NCBI GenBank assembly: GCA_951799425.1
Contig: OX637402.1
Location: 10,586,001-10,650,000, forward strand
DNA from: Ilex aquifolium
Taxonomy: Eukaryota; Streptophyta; Magnoliopsida; Aquifoliales; Aquifoliaceae
Direction of reading: 5' to 3'
Length of the DNA stretch: 64,000 nt
Positions 32,573 to 44,669 of this stretch are shown here, in pieces; within the stretch, counting starts at the first letter, position 1, and each line of letters starts with the position of its first letter. Below the pieces are notes generated by a model. It was not told where the DNA came from, searched no databases, and saw only the letters and a list, made by a program, of their open reading frames with translations. Made by a program: the position numbers and the translations under genes.

Positions 32573-35181
32573 TGTGACGCCCCAAAATCTGGGGGTCTTT
32601 TCTCAACCCGTGATTGCCATATAACCCGACACCACATCATTACATCCCCTTCATCAGGATCATAACCAAAGCAGAGTTTGGGCAGAGTCTCACTTGTACC
32701 GGAGCACTAACCAACACACAACCTGTACACATATTAACCACATGACCATTCCAAGGTCTAAACCCCAATAATTAGGACTTATTATTATCTATTTACATCA
32801 AATATAGAGGATCGTTCAATAAGTGAATGGCCCTCAGTGTTACATTTTAAAATTTCAAGTTTTGGGAGGAGATACCAGTACCTTGTATAAGTGGTACTGG
32901 TACCTGGGCTTTTGTTTTCCAGGTACTAGTACCTATATGACTTGGTACCGGTACCTAAGCCCACTGTTTGCTAGGTACCGATACCTATGTGTCATGGTAC
33001 CAGTACCTGAACCCACTGTCCATCGGAGTACCAGTACCTGAGGCCTAGGTACCGGTGCCTGAGCCAACTAGAATCCAGGTACTGATACTTATAAGCCTAG
33101 GTACTGGTACCTGGGTTATTTGGCAGCGTGGTACCTGTACCTGTGAACCTAGGTACCGGTACCTAAGCCCAGACTTTCCCTAATCCTTCCAATTTTCAAT
33201 TCATTTTCATCCCAACTCATACCATATTCATCCATTCATTCATTTATATCAAAACATTGTCCAAAAGAGTTCATTACATGCTCTATTAACAACATACAAG
33301 TTCAAAACGAATTTACATATTTGATTTACAAAATGTAATTCAAAAGTCACATTCCGACTTTGTCATCAACAAGGACACAAATGAGGGCGGTCCACTGGCG
33401 CTTGTCCAAAACCTGAAATATGTTTCCATAAAGGGTGAGCCACGCTCAACAGGATATCTCTTAAGAAGGCTACTCCCCAACCTAAATGTATATAAAATGT
33501 CACATGCAATTCAAAAATTCAAGCATCCATTCAAATAAATTCATTTCTCAAATGAATGCTACTTATCCATGCCATGCCTTGCGATGAAACTCATGCAATG
33601 CAAACCTGAGCTCTCCACCGGTTCCTATAACACATGTCATGCCATGCGTATGCATCTGGGCATTCTAAGACCCTGCCATTGATTTTACACATCCAATGAC
33701 TATTTTATAAAATCCTTGTATCTTTCTTGGGGTGGGTATTTATGGACTTCCACCAATAGGCACCCAACCGACACAACATCTATGGACTTCCACCAACGAC
33801 TTCGTATACGCCGACACACTTTATGAACTCAATACCAACGGGAGTGTGTATTCGAAATCACCAGCTCTTACACCCGAGGGAGAATCTAGCCTTTCTTGCT
33901 AACCCCGACACATTCTTTCAATGCAACCCGTGCGACTCAATCGAACCCAAGTCCAACCTTTCTGAGCCCACGTATTAACCCACCAAGAATGGTGTTTGAT
34001 CAAAACCATGCACACACATCCACACTCATGTCGAATGCCCATGAATTTGATGCTATCCTTGCATATGCAAATGTAATGTACAATTGCATTTACAATATCA
34101 TGTCCATCATATCATACACATATCATGAACATATTCAATGTCCACAAGCATTCCCAATTTCTCAAATATCAATTATATCATAAAGTATATAATAACATTT
34201 CCCAATACCACTAAGCATGTTATCACTTTCCATTAAATAACACACTTAATCATCCATAGGCATTTTATCAAACACCTTATGGGCACAAATGAAAACACAT
34301 AGCATGCCCAAGCAACACATTCTTCATGAAATTCAAAACCAAGCAATTTCATCAAACCAAATCATACAAGAATTGGTTTTAACATGTTCTTATACCCATT
34401 TCCCACATTTCAACTAAACTAGGTATGTGTTATACATGAGATTACATCTCTAACACCCCACCCATTTCATATTTCAGCCCTAGGTTGGAAATAAACCTAG
34501 TTAGGAAAGGAACCCTACATCTTGTGGCGTAAATCAACATAGAAGTTCCAAAAACTCCAAATCAAGTCTCAAAGCTTTATCTATAAATCCTATCTTAGAG
34601 GTCCTTGGTGAACCTCACAATCTTTGGTACTACATGTAGTTCTTGTCCTGTAGAACAACTTTTGTTTTTGGCCCGAAGGGATTCGACGGCCGGATCGCTG
34701 TGGATCAGAGGGATAAGGTGGGAGAATCCTTGGTTTTTCTCTGTCTTTTTTCTCTCTCTCTTTTTCCAGAAATCTGATTTTTCCCCCTTTTTATACCCCT
34801 TGGTTGCTTGGTCCACAACGCGCCACACGTCCCTCTTTTTCTGATCAAATTTCATCCTGAATCAATTAAATTTTGTCCCATGTTGAGTGTAGTGTATTTT
34901 ATTGAACTAAATTTAAATTATTTTTCGGGTTCCGTGACTAAAATATGATCGCGTTTATTTTAGTCGCCTGACTCCCAATTGCCTCGTAAAATGTAAAAAA
35001 TCTGACTGTCTTGAAATTTGACAAAAATTGACTGTGTAGCTAGATTTCACGAGAAAAATCCAATGGTGAGGTCCTTTCCATCATTTGAGTTCTAGAAAAA
35101 TTTAGGTTTTCAATCCGTACCGCAACAGCTAATTACCGTTTTGCCCTTTTTCATAAAATTTTAATTTTTCCAGGTTTTACA
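32573..35181 (-). repeat. Solo LTR (TGTGACGCCCC family) with TSD AGTTA
   Basis: On the minus strand it starts TGTAAAACCTGG (35181) and ends GGGGCGTCACA (32573). AGTTA flanks it at 32568-32572 and 35182-35186. It is a relative of 50516-53544, sharing the termini and the segment around 'aggatatc...gagcgtg'. A TATA-like GGGTATAAAAAG lies on the minus strand at 34787-34798. It is 2609 bp long, and no coding sequence is recognised. Confidence 0.9.
32868..33170 (-). promoter_or_regulatory. Decayed GGTACCGGTACC array in solo LTR
   Basis: About ten to twelve GGTACC/ACCGGT-type sites are present. Most are altered to ACTGGT, ACCAGT or ACTAGT, while intact GGTACCGGTACC remains near 32944 and 33152. The related LTR at 50516 holds the intact version (52981-53270) at a similar distance from its 3' end. 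Confidence 0.6.
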
Positions 35182-35186
35182 AGTTA

Positions 35187-35784
35187 TATGCCTTATTTGT
35201 CCCTTCTTAGTTTACTTGCATGATCTGACTAGTTGTTATACATTCATACTTTCTTATTATACTATGATTCTATATCATGATTGTTATGGGGCGTAATTGA
35301 ATTGACATTTGTAGCAAATAAGATAAGAATATGTTGGGTAACTTGATTATGTAGCTTGCTTGTCATGGGTTGTCAGTGGATTGGCATTTGTGACAAAAAA
35401 AGGAAGAATATATTTAGTCACATATAGGTTGCATGTGAACATAGAAAGAGGAAGTTTGTTCAAAAAGACTTGGGGGGAGTAAATTTTGCAAATTTGGCAT
35501 GAAGTCACCTATTGTTCTTTGTTTATTTTTCACTTGTTATTTTACATGTGAACACCAACTAATGGGGATAACTTGATGTGTTTCATATTGATTAATCAAT
35601 AATATCTCAAAGCATATTGGGCAATTTAGTTTTTAACATGCTACATATTTGCACTTACTTGTTGTATACATATTTATGCCCTATGCTTATCTTGGTGCTT
35701 TCCAAACTTGTGATTATGTTATGTTTTTCTCTAACATTTGATGCTTGTCACGAGATTTTGGTTTGAGTGGTGATGTGCATGACT
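35187..35784 (+). other. Unassigned, probably copia-derived noncoding sequence
   Basis: No gene is seen. It lies between the solo LTR duplication and the CRM element, and continues the sequence interrupted at 32572. A G run (about 35470) lies in a poor context for a polypurine tract. Confidence 0.35.
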
Positions 35785-35789
35785 ACAAT

Positions 35790-36615
35790 TGATGCGAACC
35801 CTTAAACGAATTCAAGAACCCACTGGCAAATTGATTGAAGACTCCCCAAGAAAGATCACAAATCAGATTAAAAGAACCAAGAACCCTAGACCCAATGTTT
35901 GCAAGAAACAAGAACCCAAGGTTAAAAGTTCAAGAGAAAGATGCCACACTCAAAGATTGAGCGATAAGTCGATGAACGCCACAAGAAAGATTAATTCTTG
36001 ATAAGTTCTTGAAATAGTTCTTGGAAGAACAATAAGGTAGAAACCTCACAATACTCACAAAAATATTCTGTCTTTTACAATGCTTTGAACACCTATTTAT
36101 AGGCTGGATGTTACCAAGAAAACTTCCTAAAATAGCTTATCCTATTTAAGAAATATCTCTTACTTGCTGGTGAAGAAATATCTCTTACTTGTGGGTAAAG
36201 AAATATCTCTTACTTGCTGGTAAAGAAATAGCTCTTACTTTCCTAAACTCTAACTTTCCTAAAAGAGAAAAACACAATCAGCCCTTTAATATGCTGATCA
36301 CATGCCTAATTAAACAATAAAAGTCTTTCTTTCCTAAAAGGAATAAATCACACGCCTAAATAGATAAGGAAGGTCTTACAATCAGACCAATTTTAAACAT
36401 GTCAATTTTAAGCTTAGCCTTTGCCGGAATCTTCTAGAACTTGAATCATGTTGATGGATCTTTGTTGCCCAAGTGGATCATGCTCCATGCTTGAACTTGC
36501 ACAATCAGCCCATATGTCTTGAATCAGCCCGTTCAATGCTTCCTTCATCCTTTTTGCTCTCGCCCGCGTCATAGGACCTCCATTTAAGCTCAACGGATTA
36601 GATTGCATTGCATCA
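35790..36615 (-). repeat. 3' LTR of the CRM element, overlapping pol
   Basis: 826 bp. On the minus strand it starts TGATGCAA at 36615, directly after the polypurine tract, and ends TTCGCATCA at 35790. The first 202 bp are coding, because the polyprotein stop is at 36414. Four 25-bp tandem units (GAAATATCTCTTACTTGCTG on the plus strand, starting at 36150, 36175, 36200 and 36225) lie just upstream of the minus-strand TATA box CTATAAATAGG (36092-36102). Confidence 0.92.
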
Positions 36616-37436
36616 TTCCCCCTCTCTTTAAAAGGATTCGTCCTCGAATCTTCGTCATCTGCAATAAAAGGAGAAATATCAGCAACATTAAAAGTAGCAC
36701 TAACACTATACTCACCAGGAAGATCTAGTTTGTAAGCGTTATCATTTATCTGTGCCATCACTTTAAAAGGCCCATCTCCTCTAGGCTGCAACTTAGAACG
36801 CCTTTGTGCGGGAAAACGCTCCTTTCTCATATGCACCCAAACCCAATCTCCAGGCTCAAAAACCACCTTCTTATGTCCCTTATTAGCTTGAGTAGCATAT
36901 TGCTTCGTTCGCCTCTCAATGTGCAATCGAACTTTCTCATGCAATTGCTTCACCAATTCAGCCTTTCGTTCTCCATCTAAATTAGCACACTCATCAACAG
37001 GCAAAGGTAACAACTCTAATGGAGTTAAGGGATTAAAACCATAGACAATTTCAAAAGGTGAATAATTAGTAGCAGAATGCACACTACGATTATAAGCAAA
37101 TTCGACATGAGGCAAACAATCCTCCCAAGTTTTCAAATTCTTACCAACGACAGCACGCAATAAAGTAGAAAGAGTACGATTAGTTACCTCGGTTTGCCCG
37201 TCTATTTGTGGATGGCAAGTAGTAGAAAAGAGTAATTTAGTACCAAGCTTACCCCACAATGTCTTCCAGAAATAGCTCAAAAACATAGCATCACGATCAG
37301 ACACAATGCTTCGAGGCACTCCATGTAAACGCACCACCTCTCTAAGGAACAAATCAGCTACATTGCTAGCATCATCGGTCTTATGACAGGCAATGAAATG
37401 CGCCATCTTTGAAAACCTGTCAACAACAACAAACAC
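36414..37436 (-). CDS. pol: CRM integrase and C-terminal tail (341 codons open)
   Basis: The catalytic core starts [18 protein letters not shown]. The second Asp is in [10 protein letters not shown] and the Glu in [11 protein letters not shown], followed by [37 protein letters not shown] and the GPF-type domain ([17 protein letters not shown]). The tail after NPFKERGND is encoded inside the LTR and ends with [18 protein letters not shown] and [13 protein letters not shown] replaces an Arg codon just upstream (about 37456), so this frame is cut from the rest of pol. The tail may be the CRM-specific C-terminal motif region that stands in for a chromodomain; that is inference. Confidence 0.85.
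   Translation of the reverse strand: MFVVVDRFSKMAHFIACHKTDDASNVADLFLREVVRLHGVPRSIVSDRDAMFLSYFWKTLWGKLGTKLLFSTTCHPQIDGQTEVTNRTLSTLLRAVVGKNLKTWEDCLPHVEFAYNRSVHSATNYSPFEIVYGFNPLTPLELLPLPVDECANLDGERKAELVKQLHEKVRLHIERRTKQYATQANKGHKKVVFEPGDWVWVHMRKERFPAQRRSKLQPRGDGPFKVMAQINDNAYKLDLPGEYSVSATFNVADISPFIADDEDSRTNPFKERGNDAMQSNPLSLNGGPMTRARAKRMKEALNGLIQDIWADCASSSMEHDPLGQQRSINMIQVLEDSGKG
36616..36629 (-). other. Polypurine tract of the CRM element inside pol
   Basis: On the minus strand, AAAGAGAGGGGGAA lies directly before the LTR start TGATGCAA. It is also read as the codons for FKERGN, so tract and coding sequence overlap. Confidence 0.88.
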
Positions 37437-37468
37437 AGAATCCCGTCCTCATTTTGTCCTAGGTAAAC

Positions 37469-40042
37469 CTAACACAAAATCCATGGAAATATCAACCCAA
37501 GGTGAACTAGGTATAGGTAAGGGATTATACAAACCATGGGGCTGAACCTTAGACTTAGCCTTTTTACAAGCAACACATTTCTCACAAATTCGCTCAACAT
37601 CCGTTTCATATGTGGCCAGAAAAAATGTTCAACTAGCACATCTAAGGTTTTCCTAACACCAAAGTGTCCCATTAAACCACCCCCATGTGCTTCTCTAACT
37701 AATAACTCACGCATCGAACAATTAGGCACACACAATCGATCCTCTCGAAACAAGAACCCATCATGCCTATAAAACTTACCAAAACCTGAACTCTCACAAG
37801 CATCAAACACATTAACAAAGTCAGAATCAATAGCATATAAATCCTTAATGTACTTAAAACCAAGTAACTTTGCATTTAAAGTGGAAACTAAGGCATACCT
37901 ACGAGATAAAGCATCAACAACCACATTCCCTTTCCCCATCTTGTATTTGATAATGTAAGGAAAGGTCTCAATGAATTCAACCCATTTAGCATGGCATCTA
38001 TTCAGCTTACCTTGACCTTTCAAATGTTTCAAAGACTCATGATCAGTGTGGATTACAAACTCCTTGGGCCAAAGATAATGTTGCCAAGTCTCTAACGCCC
38101 TCACCAATGCATAAAGCTCCTTATCATAAGTTGGGTAATTCAAGGCTGCCCCATTTAGCTTCTCACTGAAATAAGCTAAAGGACAACCTCCCTGTATTAA
38201 AACAGCTCCAATTCCAATACCTGAGGCATCACACTCAACTTCAAAAGTTTGAGAAAAGTTAGGCAAAGCAAGTAAAGGTGCAGAACTAAGTTTTTCTTTA
38301 ATCAAATTAAAAGCAACTTCTTGGTCCCTTCCCCATTTAAAACCTACGCTTTTCTTAACGATTTCAGTCAATGGTGCAGCCATGGTGCTAAAGTCCTTTA
38401 CAAACCTTCTATAAAAACTAGCAAGCCCATGAAAGCTACGTACCTCAGTAATGGTTTTAGGTGTAGGCCATTCTCGAATAGCCTTAACCTTCTCCCTATC
38501 AACCGCAATGCCCTTAGCACTAACAACATATCCTAAGAAAACAATCTGACTAGTGCAAAATGAACATTTCTTGAGATTAGCAAATAACTGAGCATCACGC
38601 AAAGAACATAACACAAGCCTCAAATGTTCAACATTCTCATCTAAACTCTTACTGTAAATCAAGATATCATCAAAATAAAGGACAACAAATTTACCAATAA
38701 AAGCACGCAAAACATGGTTCATTAAACGAATAAACGTACTAGGTGCATTGGTTAAGCCAAAAGGCATTACCAGCCATTCATATAAACCATATTTAGTCTT
38801 AAATGCCATTTTCCATTCATCACCTTCTCTCATCCTAATTTGATGATAACCAGATTTCAGATCAATCTTACTAAACAAACAAGCGCCATGTAATTCATCT
38901 AACATGTCATTAAGTCTAGGAATGGGATGACGATACTTTACCGTTATTTTGTTCACGGCGCGGCAATCGGTGCACATCCTCCAAGTCCCATCCTTTTTGG
39001 GCACAAGTAACACTGGAACTGCACAAGGACTCAAGCTCTCCCTTACATGACCCTTCGACATCAGCTCCTCAACTTGCCTTTGAAGCTCCTTCGTCTCCTC
39101 GGGATTACTTCTATAAGTTAGACGATTGGGAATCATTGCACCAGGAATGAAATCAATCTGATGTTCAATCCCTCTAACTGGTGGCAAGCCATTTGGGATT
39201 TCCTCGGGAAAAACATCACCGAACTCCTGCAAAAGAGAATCACCAACACTAGGCAAAGCATGGTTAAGCTCATTAGTATTCAAAAAGGCCTCCTTGTACA
39301 TAAGTACAATCATCGGCTGCCCGGAATAAGAAGCTCCCTTAACCTCTCGTTCTTTTGCATAGAAACTCACATTTTTCCTCTCTTGCTTTTGTGAACTCTC
39401 ACTCTTTTCACTCCTTGAAGATTCAACAGCCTCTCTATTTTTTCCCTCATTTTTTTTCACTTTCACTCTATTTCCCTCTTTTTTTTCATTGTCACTCTCT
39501 TTTCTTCCCTGAAACTCACTTTTTAACCTCATTTGATCATCATGCACCTGTCTAGGTGTTAACGGTACAAGTGTTACATGTTTGCCATGCAGTACAAAAG
39601 AATATCTATTTCTATATCCATCATGCATAACTTGCCTATCAAACTGCCAAGGACGTCCCAAAAGTAAATGACCAGCATGCATTGGGACTACATCACACAA
39701 AACCTCATCAACATAACGCCCAATGGAGAATGAAACAAATACCTGCCTATTCACCTTAATCTCCCCACATTCATTCAACCACTGCAACTTATAAGGAGTA
39801 GGATGCTTAATAGTAGGCAAATTAAGTTTCTCAACTAACAAAGTACTAGCAACATTAGCACAACTCCCACCATCAATGATAACACTACATACCTTATTGT
39901 TGATATGGCAGCAAGTATGAAAGATGTTGTCACGTTGTGCCTCGTTGTCCTCCTCCTTCACTTGTGCATTCAAGGCACGCCTCGTGACCAAAATTTCACC
40001 CTCAACTGGATATTCCTCTCCTTCACTCTCCTTACTCTCCAC
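37469..40042 (-). CDS. pol: CRM protease-reverse transcriptase-RNase H (857 codons open)
   Basis: Protease core [13 protein letters not shown] (Asp at about residue 57). Reverse transcriptase with [46 protein letters not shown] and the catalytic YFDD (plus-strand coordinates 38666-38677). RNase H with [34 protein letters not shown] and VVDALSRR, all key acidic residues present. Integrase zinc region [15 protein letters not shown] is followed by a frameshift near 37600 that removes the paired cysteines. The frame ends at 37469 after out-of-frame sequence. The first Met is not the true start; gag is upstream in the same polyprotein. Confidence 0.9.
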   Translation of the reverse strand: MESKESEGEEYPVEGEILVTRRALNAQVKEEDNEAQRDNIFHTCCHINNKVCSVIIDGGSCANVASTLLVEKLNLPTIKHPTPYKLQWLNECGEIKVNRQVFVSFSIGRYVDEVLCDVVPMHAGHLLLGRPWQFDRQVMHDGYRNRYSFVLHGKHVTLVPLTPRQVHDDQMRLKSEFQGRKESDNEKKEGNRVKVKKNEGKNREAVESSRSEKSESSQKQERKNVSFYAKEREVKGASYSGQPMIVLMYKEAFLNTNELNHALPSVGDSLLQEFGDVFPEEIPNGLPPVRGIEHQIDFIPGAMIPNRLTYRSNPEETKELQRQVEELMSKGHVRESLSPCAVPVLLVPKKDGTWRMCTDCRAVNKITVKYRHPIPRLNDMLDELHGACLFSKIDLKSGYHQIRMREGDEWKMAFKTKYGLYEWLVMPFGLTNAPSTFIRLMNHVLRAFIGKFVVLYFDDILIYSKSLDENVEHLRLVLCSLRDAQLFANLKKCSFCTSQIVFLGYVVSAKGIAVDREKVKAIREWPTPKTITEVRSFHGLASFYRRFVKDFSTMAAPLTEIVKKSVGFKWGRDQEVAFNLIKEKLSSAPLLALPNFSQTFEVECDASGIGIGAVLIQGGCPLAYFSEKLNGAALNYPTYDKELYALVRALETWQHYLWPKEFVIHTDHESLKHLKGQGKLNRCHAKWVEFIETFPYIIKYKMGKGNVVVDALSRRYALVSTLNAKLLGFKYIKDLYAIDSDFVNVFDACESSGFGKFYRHDGFLFREDRLCVPNCSMRELLVREAHGGGLMGHFGVRKTLDVLVEHFFWPHMKRMLSEFVRNVLLVKRLSLRFSPMVCIIPYLYLVHLGLIFPWILC

Positions 40043-40549
40043 ATCGTCATCAGATTCACTTTAAGTTTCAAAATCACCATTATACCTAAAAAACATAGCA
40101 CGTTTATTTGGACATTGAGATGCAATGTGCCCCCTGCCCAAACACTTAAAGCACTTTATATCTCTATTTCTAGAAGTTTGAGAATCAGATTTACCTCGCT
40201 CCTTGCTAGCCTCTATGTCTTTGCCTTTGTTGGAAGCTTCAACTTTACCCTTAGAATCTGATTTCTCTTCCTTCTTGCTCCAACTAGAATTCGGTTTCGA
40301 AGAAGATGAAGAACCCGAATTCTGCCCAAACTAAGTAGAACCCTTCCGTTTGAGTTGCCTCTCAACCTTCATCGCCATGTGTAGCATATCCTCCATCTCC
40401 ACATAATGCTGTAACTCAACTACATTTTGAATATCTCGGTTCAAACCGTGCAAAAATCGTGCCATGGTCGCCTCTCAGTCCTCCTCTACATTAGCCCGAA
40501 TCATGGCTATCTCCATCTCCTTATAATACTCCTCAACACTCCTGGACCC
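40043..40549 (-). pseudogene. gag: CRM gag C-terminal part with zinc knuckle and stops
   Basis: Continues gag. The zinc knuckle CFKCLGRGHIASQC (CX2CX4HX4C) is intact at 40112-40153. In-frame stops at about 40064, 40334, 40477 and 40550 sit where Gln, Arg or similar codons are expected, which fits C-to-T decay. The linker is Lys/Ser rich. Confidence 0.82.
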
Positions 40550-41239
40550 CTAAGTCAACCCCTGCAACCTCTGAAACAAGTCCCTATAATAATGAGAAGG
40601 GACAAACCTCTTCCTCATGATACTCTTCATCTCATCCCAAGTATCAACCGGATGCTCTCTATTCCTTCTCCTATTCATCACTAACTGATCCCACCATACT
40701 ACTGCATAATCAGTAAACTCCACTGCAACTAGTTTCACCTTCTTCTCCTCTGAATAGTCATGGCAATCAAACACTAACTCCACTTTCTTTTCCCACTCTA
40801 AATAAAACTCCGGATCATTCTTGCCTTGAAAGGCTGGGATTTTCATCTTAATGCTACCCAAATTTCCATCTCTCCGATAAACATCTCTAACACCTCCCTG
40901 ACCACCTCTACCACCTCGACCACCTCTACCATGGTCAAACCCAATCAACATGGCCTGGTCGTAGAAGTAATCACCATGATCCCACTCTTCATCATCGATA
41001 ATGTTTTGATGATGCCTATTCTGCCTCCTCTCCACCGGTGCCTCACGCCTATCATGTCCATCATCTCTTCTTCCCTCATTCGTTCTCAACTCATTAATCG
41101 CATTCGCTTGCTCCTCCAACTGATTTCCCATGTCATCAAATCTCGTATTCATACGTTCGAACTGTTGTTGCATAGCTCGAAGTATGAATAGCACATCAGT
41201 ACCACCCTCCTCAACTACTCCTTTATCTTTGGAAGTCAT
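40550..41239 (-). CDS. gag: CRM gag N-terminal part (230 codons open)
   Basis: Starts MTSKDKGVVEEGGTD. It has a heptad-like stretch (MQQQFERMNTRFDDMGNQL), a Gly/Arg-rich run (GRGGRGGRGGQGG), then the gag core (MKIPAFQGKNDPEFYLEWEK, DYAVVWWDQLVMNRRRN, RFVPSHYYRDLFQRLQ). It ends at a TAG that interrupts gag. The core matches the common plant chromovirus retrotransposon gag domain. Confidence 0.88.
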   Translation of the reverse strand: MTSKDKGVVEEGGTDVLFILRAMQQQFERMNTRFDDMGNQLEEQANAINELRTNEGRRDDGHDRREAPVERRQNRHHQNIIDDEEWDHGDYFYDQAMLIGFDHGRGGRGGRGGQGGVRDVYRRDGNLGSIKMKIPAFQGKNDPEFYLEWEKKVELVFDCHDYSEEKKVKLVAVEFTDYAVVWWDQLVMNRRRNREHPVDTWDEMKSIMRKRFVPSHYYRDLFQRLQGLT

Positions 41240-42168
41240 GTTTTATAACCTGCAAAACAATGTTAGAAATAGCCTCACAAACACTCCCTCACGTGTTTCA
41301 CTCGTTTCAATGTCACTCAACCCTCGTGTTTACACTCTTATTGGCTTTTTCTTAAGATAAGCTCACACACTCAGCCTTTTACCACTCAAATGTTTCACCT
41401 TTGTCGTTCTTTCGCAAACTACTCAAAACTCAACCAAAAACCAACCGTTCTCACAACGCACAACAACTTAACAAAATAAGACACAAATATCGAAGGAAGG
41501 ACCAGAATTAACAATGAAAACAGAGAATAACAACGATAACACGAAAATGAACAAAGAAACTCAACGAAGCAAAGAAAACGAATTCGGCGAAAACTAAGAG
41601 AAACAATGATTCGAAAGCAACAAATGGATCAAGAAAGGGGTTAAATCAAATAAGATGACCTATTTTGGGATAACAATGCGTGAATGAACATAATAAGTAA
41701 CTTTTGATTTTTTTTTGTTCAAATCTCAACACAAATCAGCCCTAAAGCAATCTGATTAGCCTCAATTCGATTCTTTCTTTCTTTTCCTTTCTTTTTTTTT
41801 TTTTTTCTTCTTCTCTTTTTTTTTCCTTCTTCTATTTTTTTTTTTCCTTGATATCAGATCACAAAAGAGGCAACTGCACGTAATTGTGCAGCAGGCTTCA
41901 CAATCGATTCACTAGCAAATTATGTATTCAACTCCGCCCATATTATGCAACCCTAATTGATATGAAAATTATAGAAAAGAACAACTGAAACTACAGCAAC
42001 AAGTCACGCCCCAAATCAAATAGAACAAAAAAAATTGCAATGAACAGTCGCGATGAACAGTAACGATGAACAGTGCACGAATATATATATATATTTTTTA
42101 AAATAGATGCGCATAAATGAAGATAACCAACCTGATTTGAGAAAACAAACCCGAGTGCTTTGATACCA
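41240..42168 (-). other. CRM 5' leader and tRNA-Met primer site
   Basis: The minus-strand primer site TGGTATCAAAGC is at 42157-42168, 2 bp from the LTR. It matches the usual TGGTATCAGAGC initiator tRNA-Met site with one change. The leader holds a long purine-rich run on the minus strand (41765-41850), three GATGAACAGT units (plus strand, 42042-42075) and a short AT repeat. No gene is seen. Confidence 0.82.
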
Positions 42169-42170
42169 AC

Positions 42171-44664
42171 TGATGCGAACCCTTAAACGAATTCAAGAAC
42201 CCACGGGCAAATTGATTGAAGAATCCCCAAGAAAGATCACAAATCAGATTAAAAGAACCAAGAACCCTAGACCCAATGTTTGCAAGAAACAAGAACCCAA
42301 GGTTAAAAGTTCAAGAGAAAGACGCCACACTCAAAGATTGAGTGATAAGTCGATGAACGCCACAAGAAAGATTAATTCTTGATAAGTTCTTGAAATAGTT
42401 CTTGGAAGAACAATAAGGTAGAAACCTCACAATACTCACAAAAATATTCTGTCTTTTACAATGCTTTGAACACCTATTTATAGGCTGGATGTTACCAAGA
42501 AAACTTCCTAAAATAGCTTATCCTATTGAAGAAATATCTCTTACTTGCTGGTGAAGAAATATCTCTTACTTGTGGGTAAAGAAATATCTCTTACTTGCTG
42601 GTAAAGAAATAGCTCTTACTTTCCGGTAAAGAAATAGCTCTTACTTTCCTAAACTCTAACTTTCCTAAAAGAGAAAAACACAATCAGCCCTTTAATATGC
42701 TGATCACATGCCTAATTAAACAAGAAAAGTCTTTCTTTCCTAAAAGGAATAAATCACACGCCTAAATAGATAAGGAAGGTCTTACAATCAGACCAATTTT
42801 AAACATGTCAATTTTAAGCTTAGCCTTTGCCGGAATCTTCTAGAACTTGAATCATGTTGATGGATCTTTGTTGCCCAAGTGGATCATTGATGAGCACAAA
42901 ATATTGTATATTTCAAGGCCTCATTACATGCATTTTAACTCAACTTGGTAGTTAAGTACTTAGAGTTAGCCGAAATTATGAATAATGTTGAATTTTCGAT
43001 GTTGCAGGTAATTATAGCGTAAATGATGGATTTTATAACCTTGCAACTAAGGATGAATGAGTGGTGAAGAGATGGACACATTCAATGAGGATTTGGAGGC
43101 TTAAAGGTGAAGAAACCAAGAAAAATGAAATTTGGAAGGTTTAGCCCACTGGTTTCCCAAAGTTTTGTCACAGTACCGCTGTTGTTCTCATTTTTTACAA
43201 TGATCCACTTCGATTCTGAAAAAGTGAAAAACATGAAAGTTGTAGATCTGGATGTCTTCTGTATTGTGGCAAAATTTCAGCTCAATCAGACGGTTGGATC
43301 AAAAGTTATGATAATTCTACGAAAATTGGTCCAGAGCAGGCAAATCGTACCGGTACGCGTATCAGTACGCCGAACTCCAGTAGCCAAAACGTACCGGTAC
43401 GCATACCGGTACGCCGTGCCCAGAATGCCCAGAACATCCCAGACGCCTGCAAATCATATACCACTTGCTTGGGGGTCCCACCTACACTTCTCCCACACCT
43501 ATCCCAACAAGTTCTACCTACAACCATGCCTCCCTTACACAATTTGAAGACTTTGGAGGCTTGGCATTTAAGGAGGATGGGAGAGAAGGGGGCAGCCATG
43601 ATGGTTGCAGGCTAAGCTTGTCTTAGCCTATCAAGGGCCATCAACTCACCTCCTATTGATGGGAGGCCTGCACACACCTAGGGGGACCACCATGGACAAA
43701 AATGCAAGGCTCCTTCACCATTTACTCAGCATTCACACAAGTTCTTCAAGTGTGGCTACCTAAGCTTAGAATAGTTAGGAAGAAGATGAATAGTAGAAAT
43801 GTTTATGTTTTTGCATTTTCTTCCATCTTTTCACTTGTAGTTTAATGTAAGGATATTGTAAACTTCATTTAATGTCTTTAATGTCATTCACTTCAAGTAC
43901 ATTTCAAGTTTAATCACATGTTCTAGATTCCACCATTGTTGCTTCCAAGTTTTCTTCATTTCTTGCTTTAAAATGGGTATTGTATATTTTTCTTCATAGC
44001 TTAAGTTTTCTTGCTTTAAGTTAAGTTCCATGTTTTATTTCTTCATTATGTCTCTTTACATTATGCATTCCTTTCTTGCTTTCATGAGTAGCTAGATTTT
44101 TAGTTGGCTAATTCAAGGGAGACCTCCTCTTGGGTTTTCCAATTCAACTCATTTTCTTTCCTCTCTCGGTGTACGATGGTTCAGTTTGACTGGGTTGAGG
44201 GTGGATAAGTTGGTGAGTCTTTCATATTCCGTAGGCCTAGTCACGGTTTATGCTTAGATAGTGACCCATCTTATCCCTAGCTTCCCACGAATCAATCATT
44301 CATCTATAAAACACGACAAGCAAAAGACTCCTTGCGCTTGGGGAGCACTTTTGTTCATTTCGCACATTCCATTTCATACATTTCATTTCATTCCATCAAC
44401 CATTTCATTGCCCTTTCTTTTGCCATCATCCCAAGGGAGAGTGACACTCCCTTAGCACCTAAATCATATACACATTAAGGGATGGTTTTTAGAGGTTAGG
44501 AAACAACAACGTTTTTGGTCAAGCAATCATGCTCCATGCTTGAACTTGCACAAACAGCCCATATGTCTTGAATCAGCCCATTCAATGCTTCCTTCATCCT
44601 TTTTGCTCTCGCCCGAGTCATAGGACCTCCATTTATGCTCAACGGATCAGATTGCATTGCATCA
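42171..44664 (-). repeat. 5' LTR of the CRM element, interrupted by a solo LTR
   Basis: Without the inserted LTR it is about 851 bp. It carries five 25-bp tandem units (plus-strand starts 42531, 42556, 42581, 42606, 42631) against four in the 3' LTR. The segments 42806-42887 and 44531-44664 are an orphan copy of the pol 3' end that belongs to the LTR, not a separate gene. Confidence 0.9.
42888..44525 (+). repeat. Solo Athila-type LTR with TSD ATCAT
   Basis: Starts TGATGAGCAC and ends GGTCAAGCA. ATCAT flanks it at 42883-42887 and 44526-44530. It carries GTACCGGTAC at 43347-43356 and 43391-43400, with a third TACCGGTAC at 43404-43412. Closest by eye to the LTR at 397-2253. Confidence 0.93.
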
Positions 44665-44669
44665 ACAAT

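Larger units (their letters stand above)
35790..44664 (-). mobile_element. CRM-type chromovirus, full length with TSD ACAAT
   Basis: The element runs on the minus strand from 44664 to 35790, with perfect ACAAT at 35785-35789 and 44665-44669. Its LTRs start TGATGCAA and end GCATCA. A tRNA-Met primer site follows the 5' LTR, then gag, zinc knuckle, protease, reverse transcriptase, RNase H and integrase, with a polypurine tract inside the coding sequence. The CRM assignment rests on the TGATG/CATCA ends, the tRNA-Met primer, gag wording and the pol-LTR overlap. No chromodomain is visible. A solo Athila-type LTR (42888-44525) lies within its 5' LTR. A few stops and one frameshift make this copy inactive. 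Confidence 0.9.
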
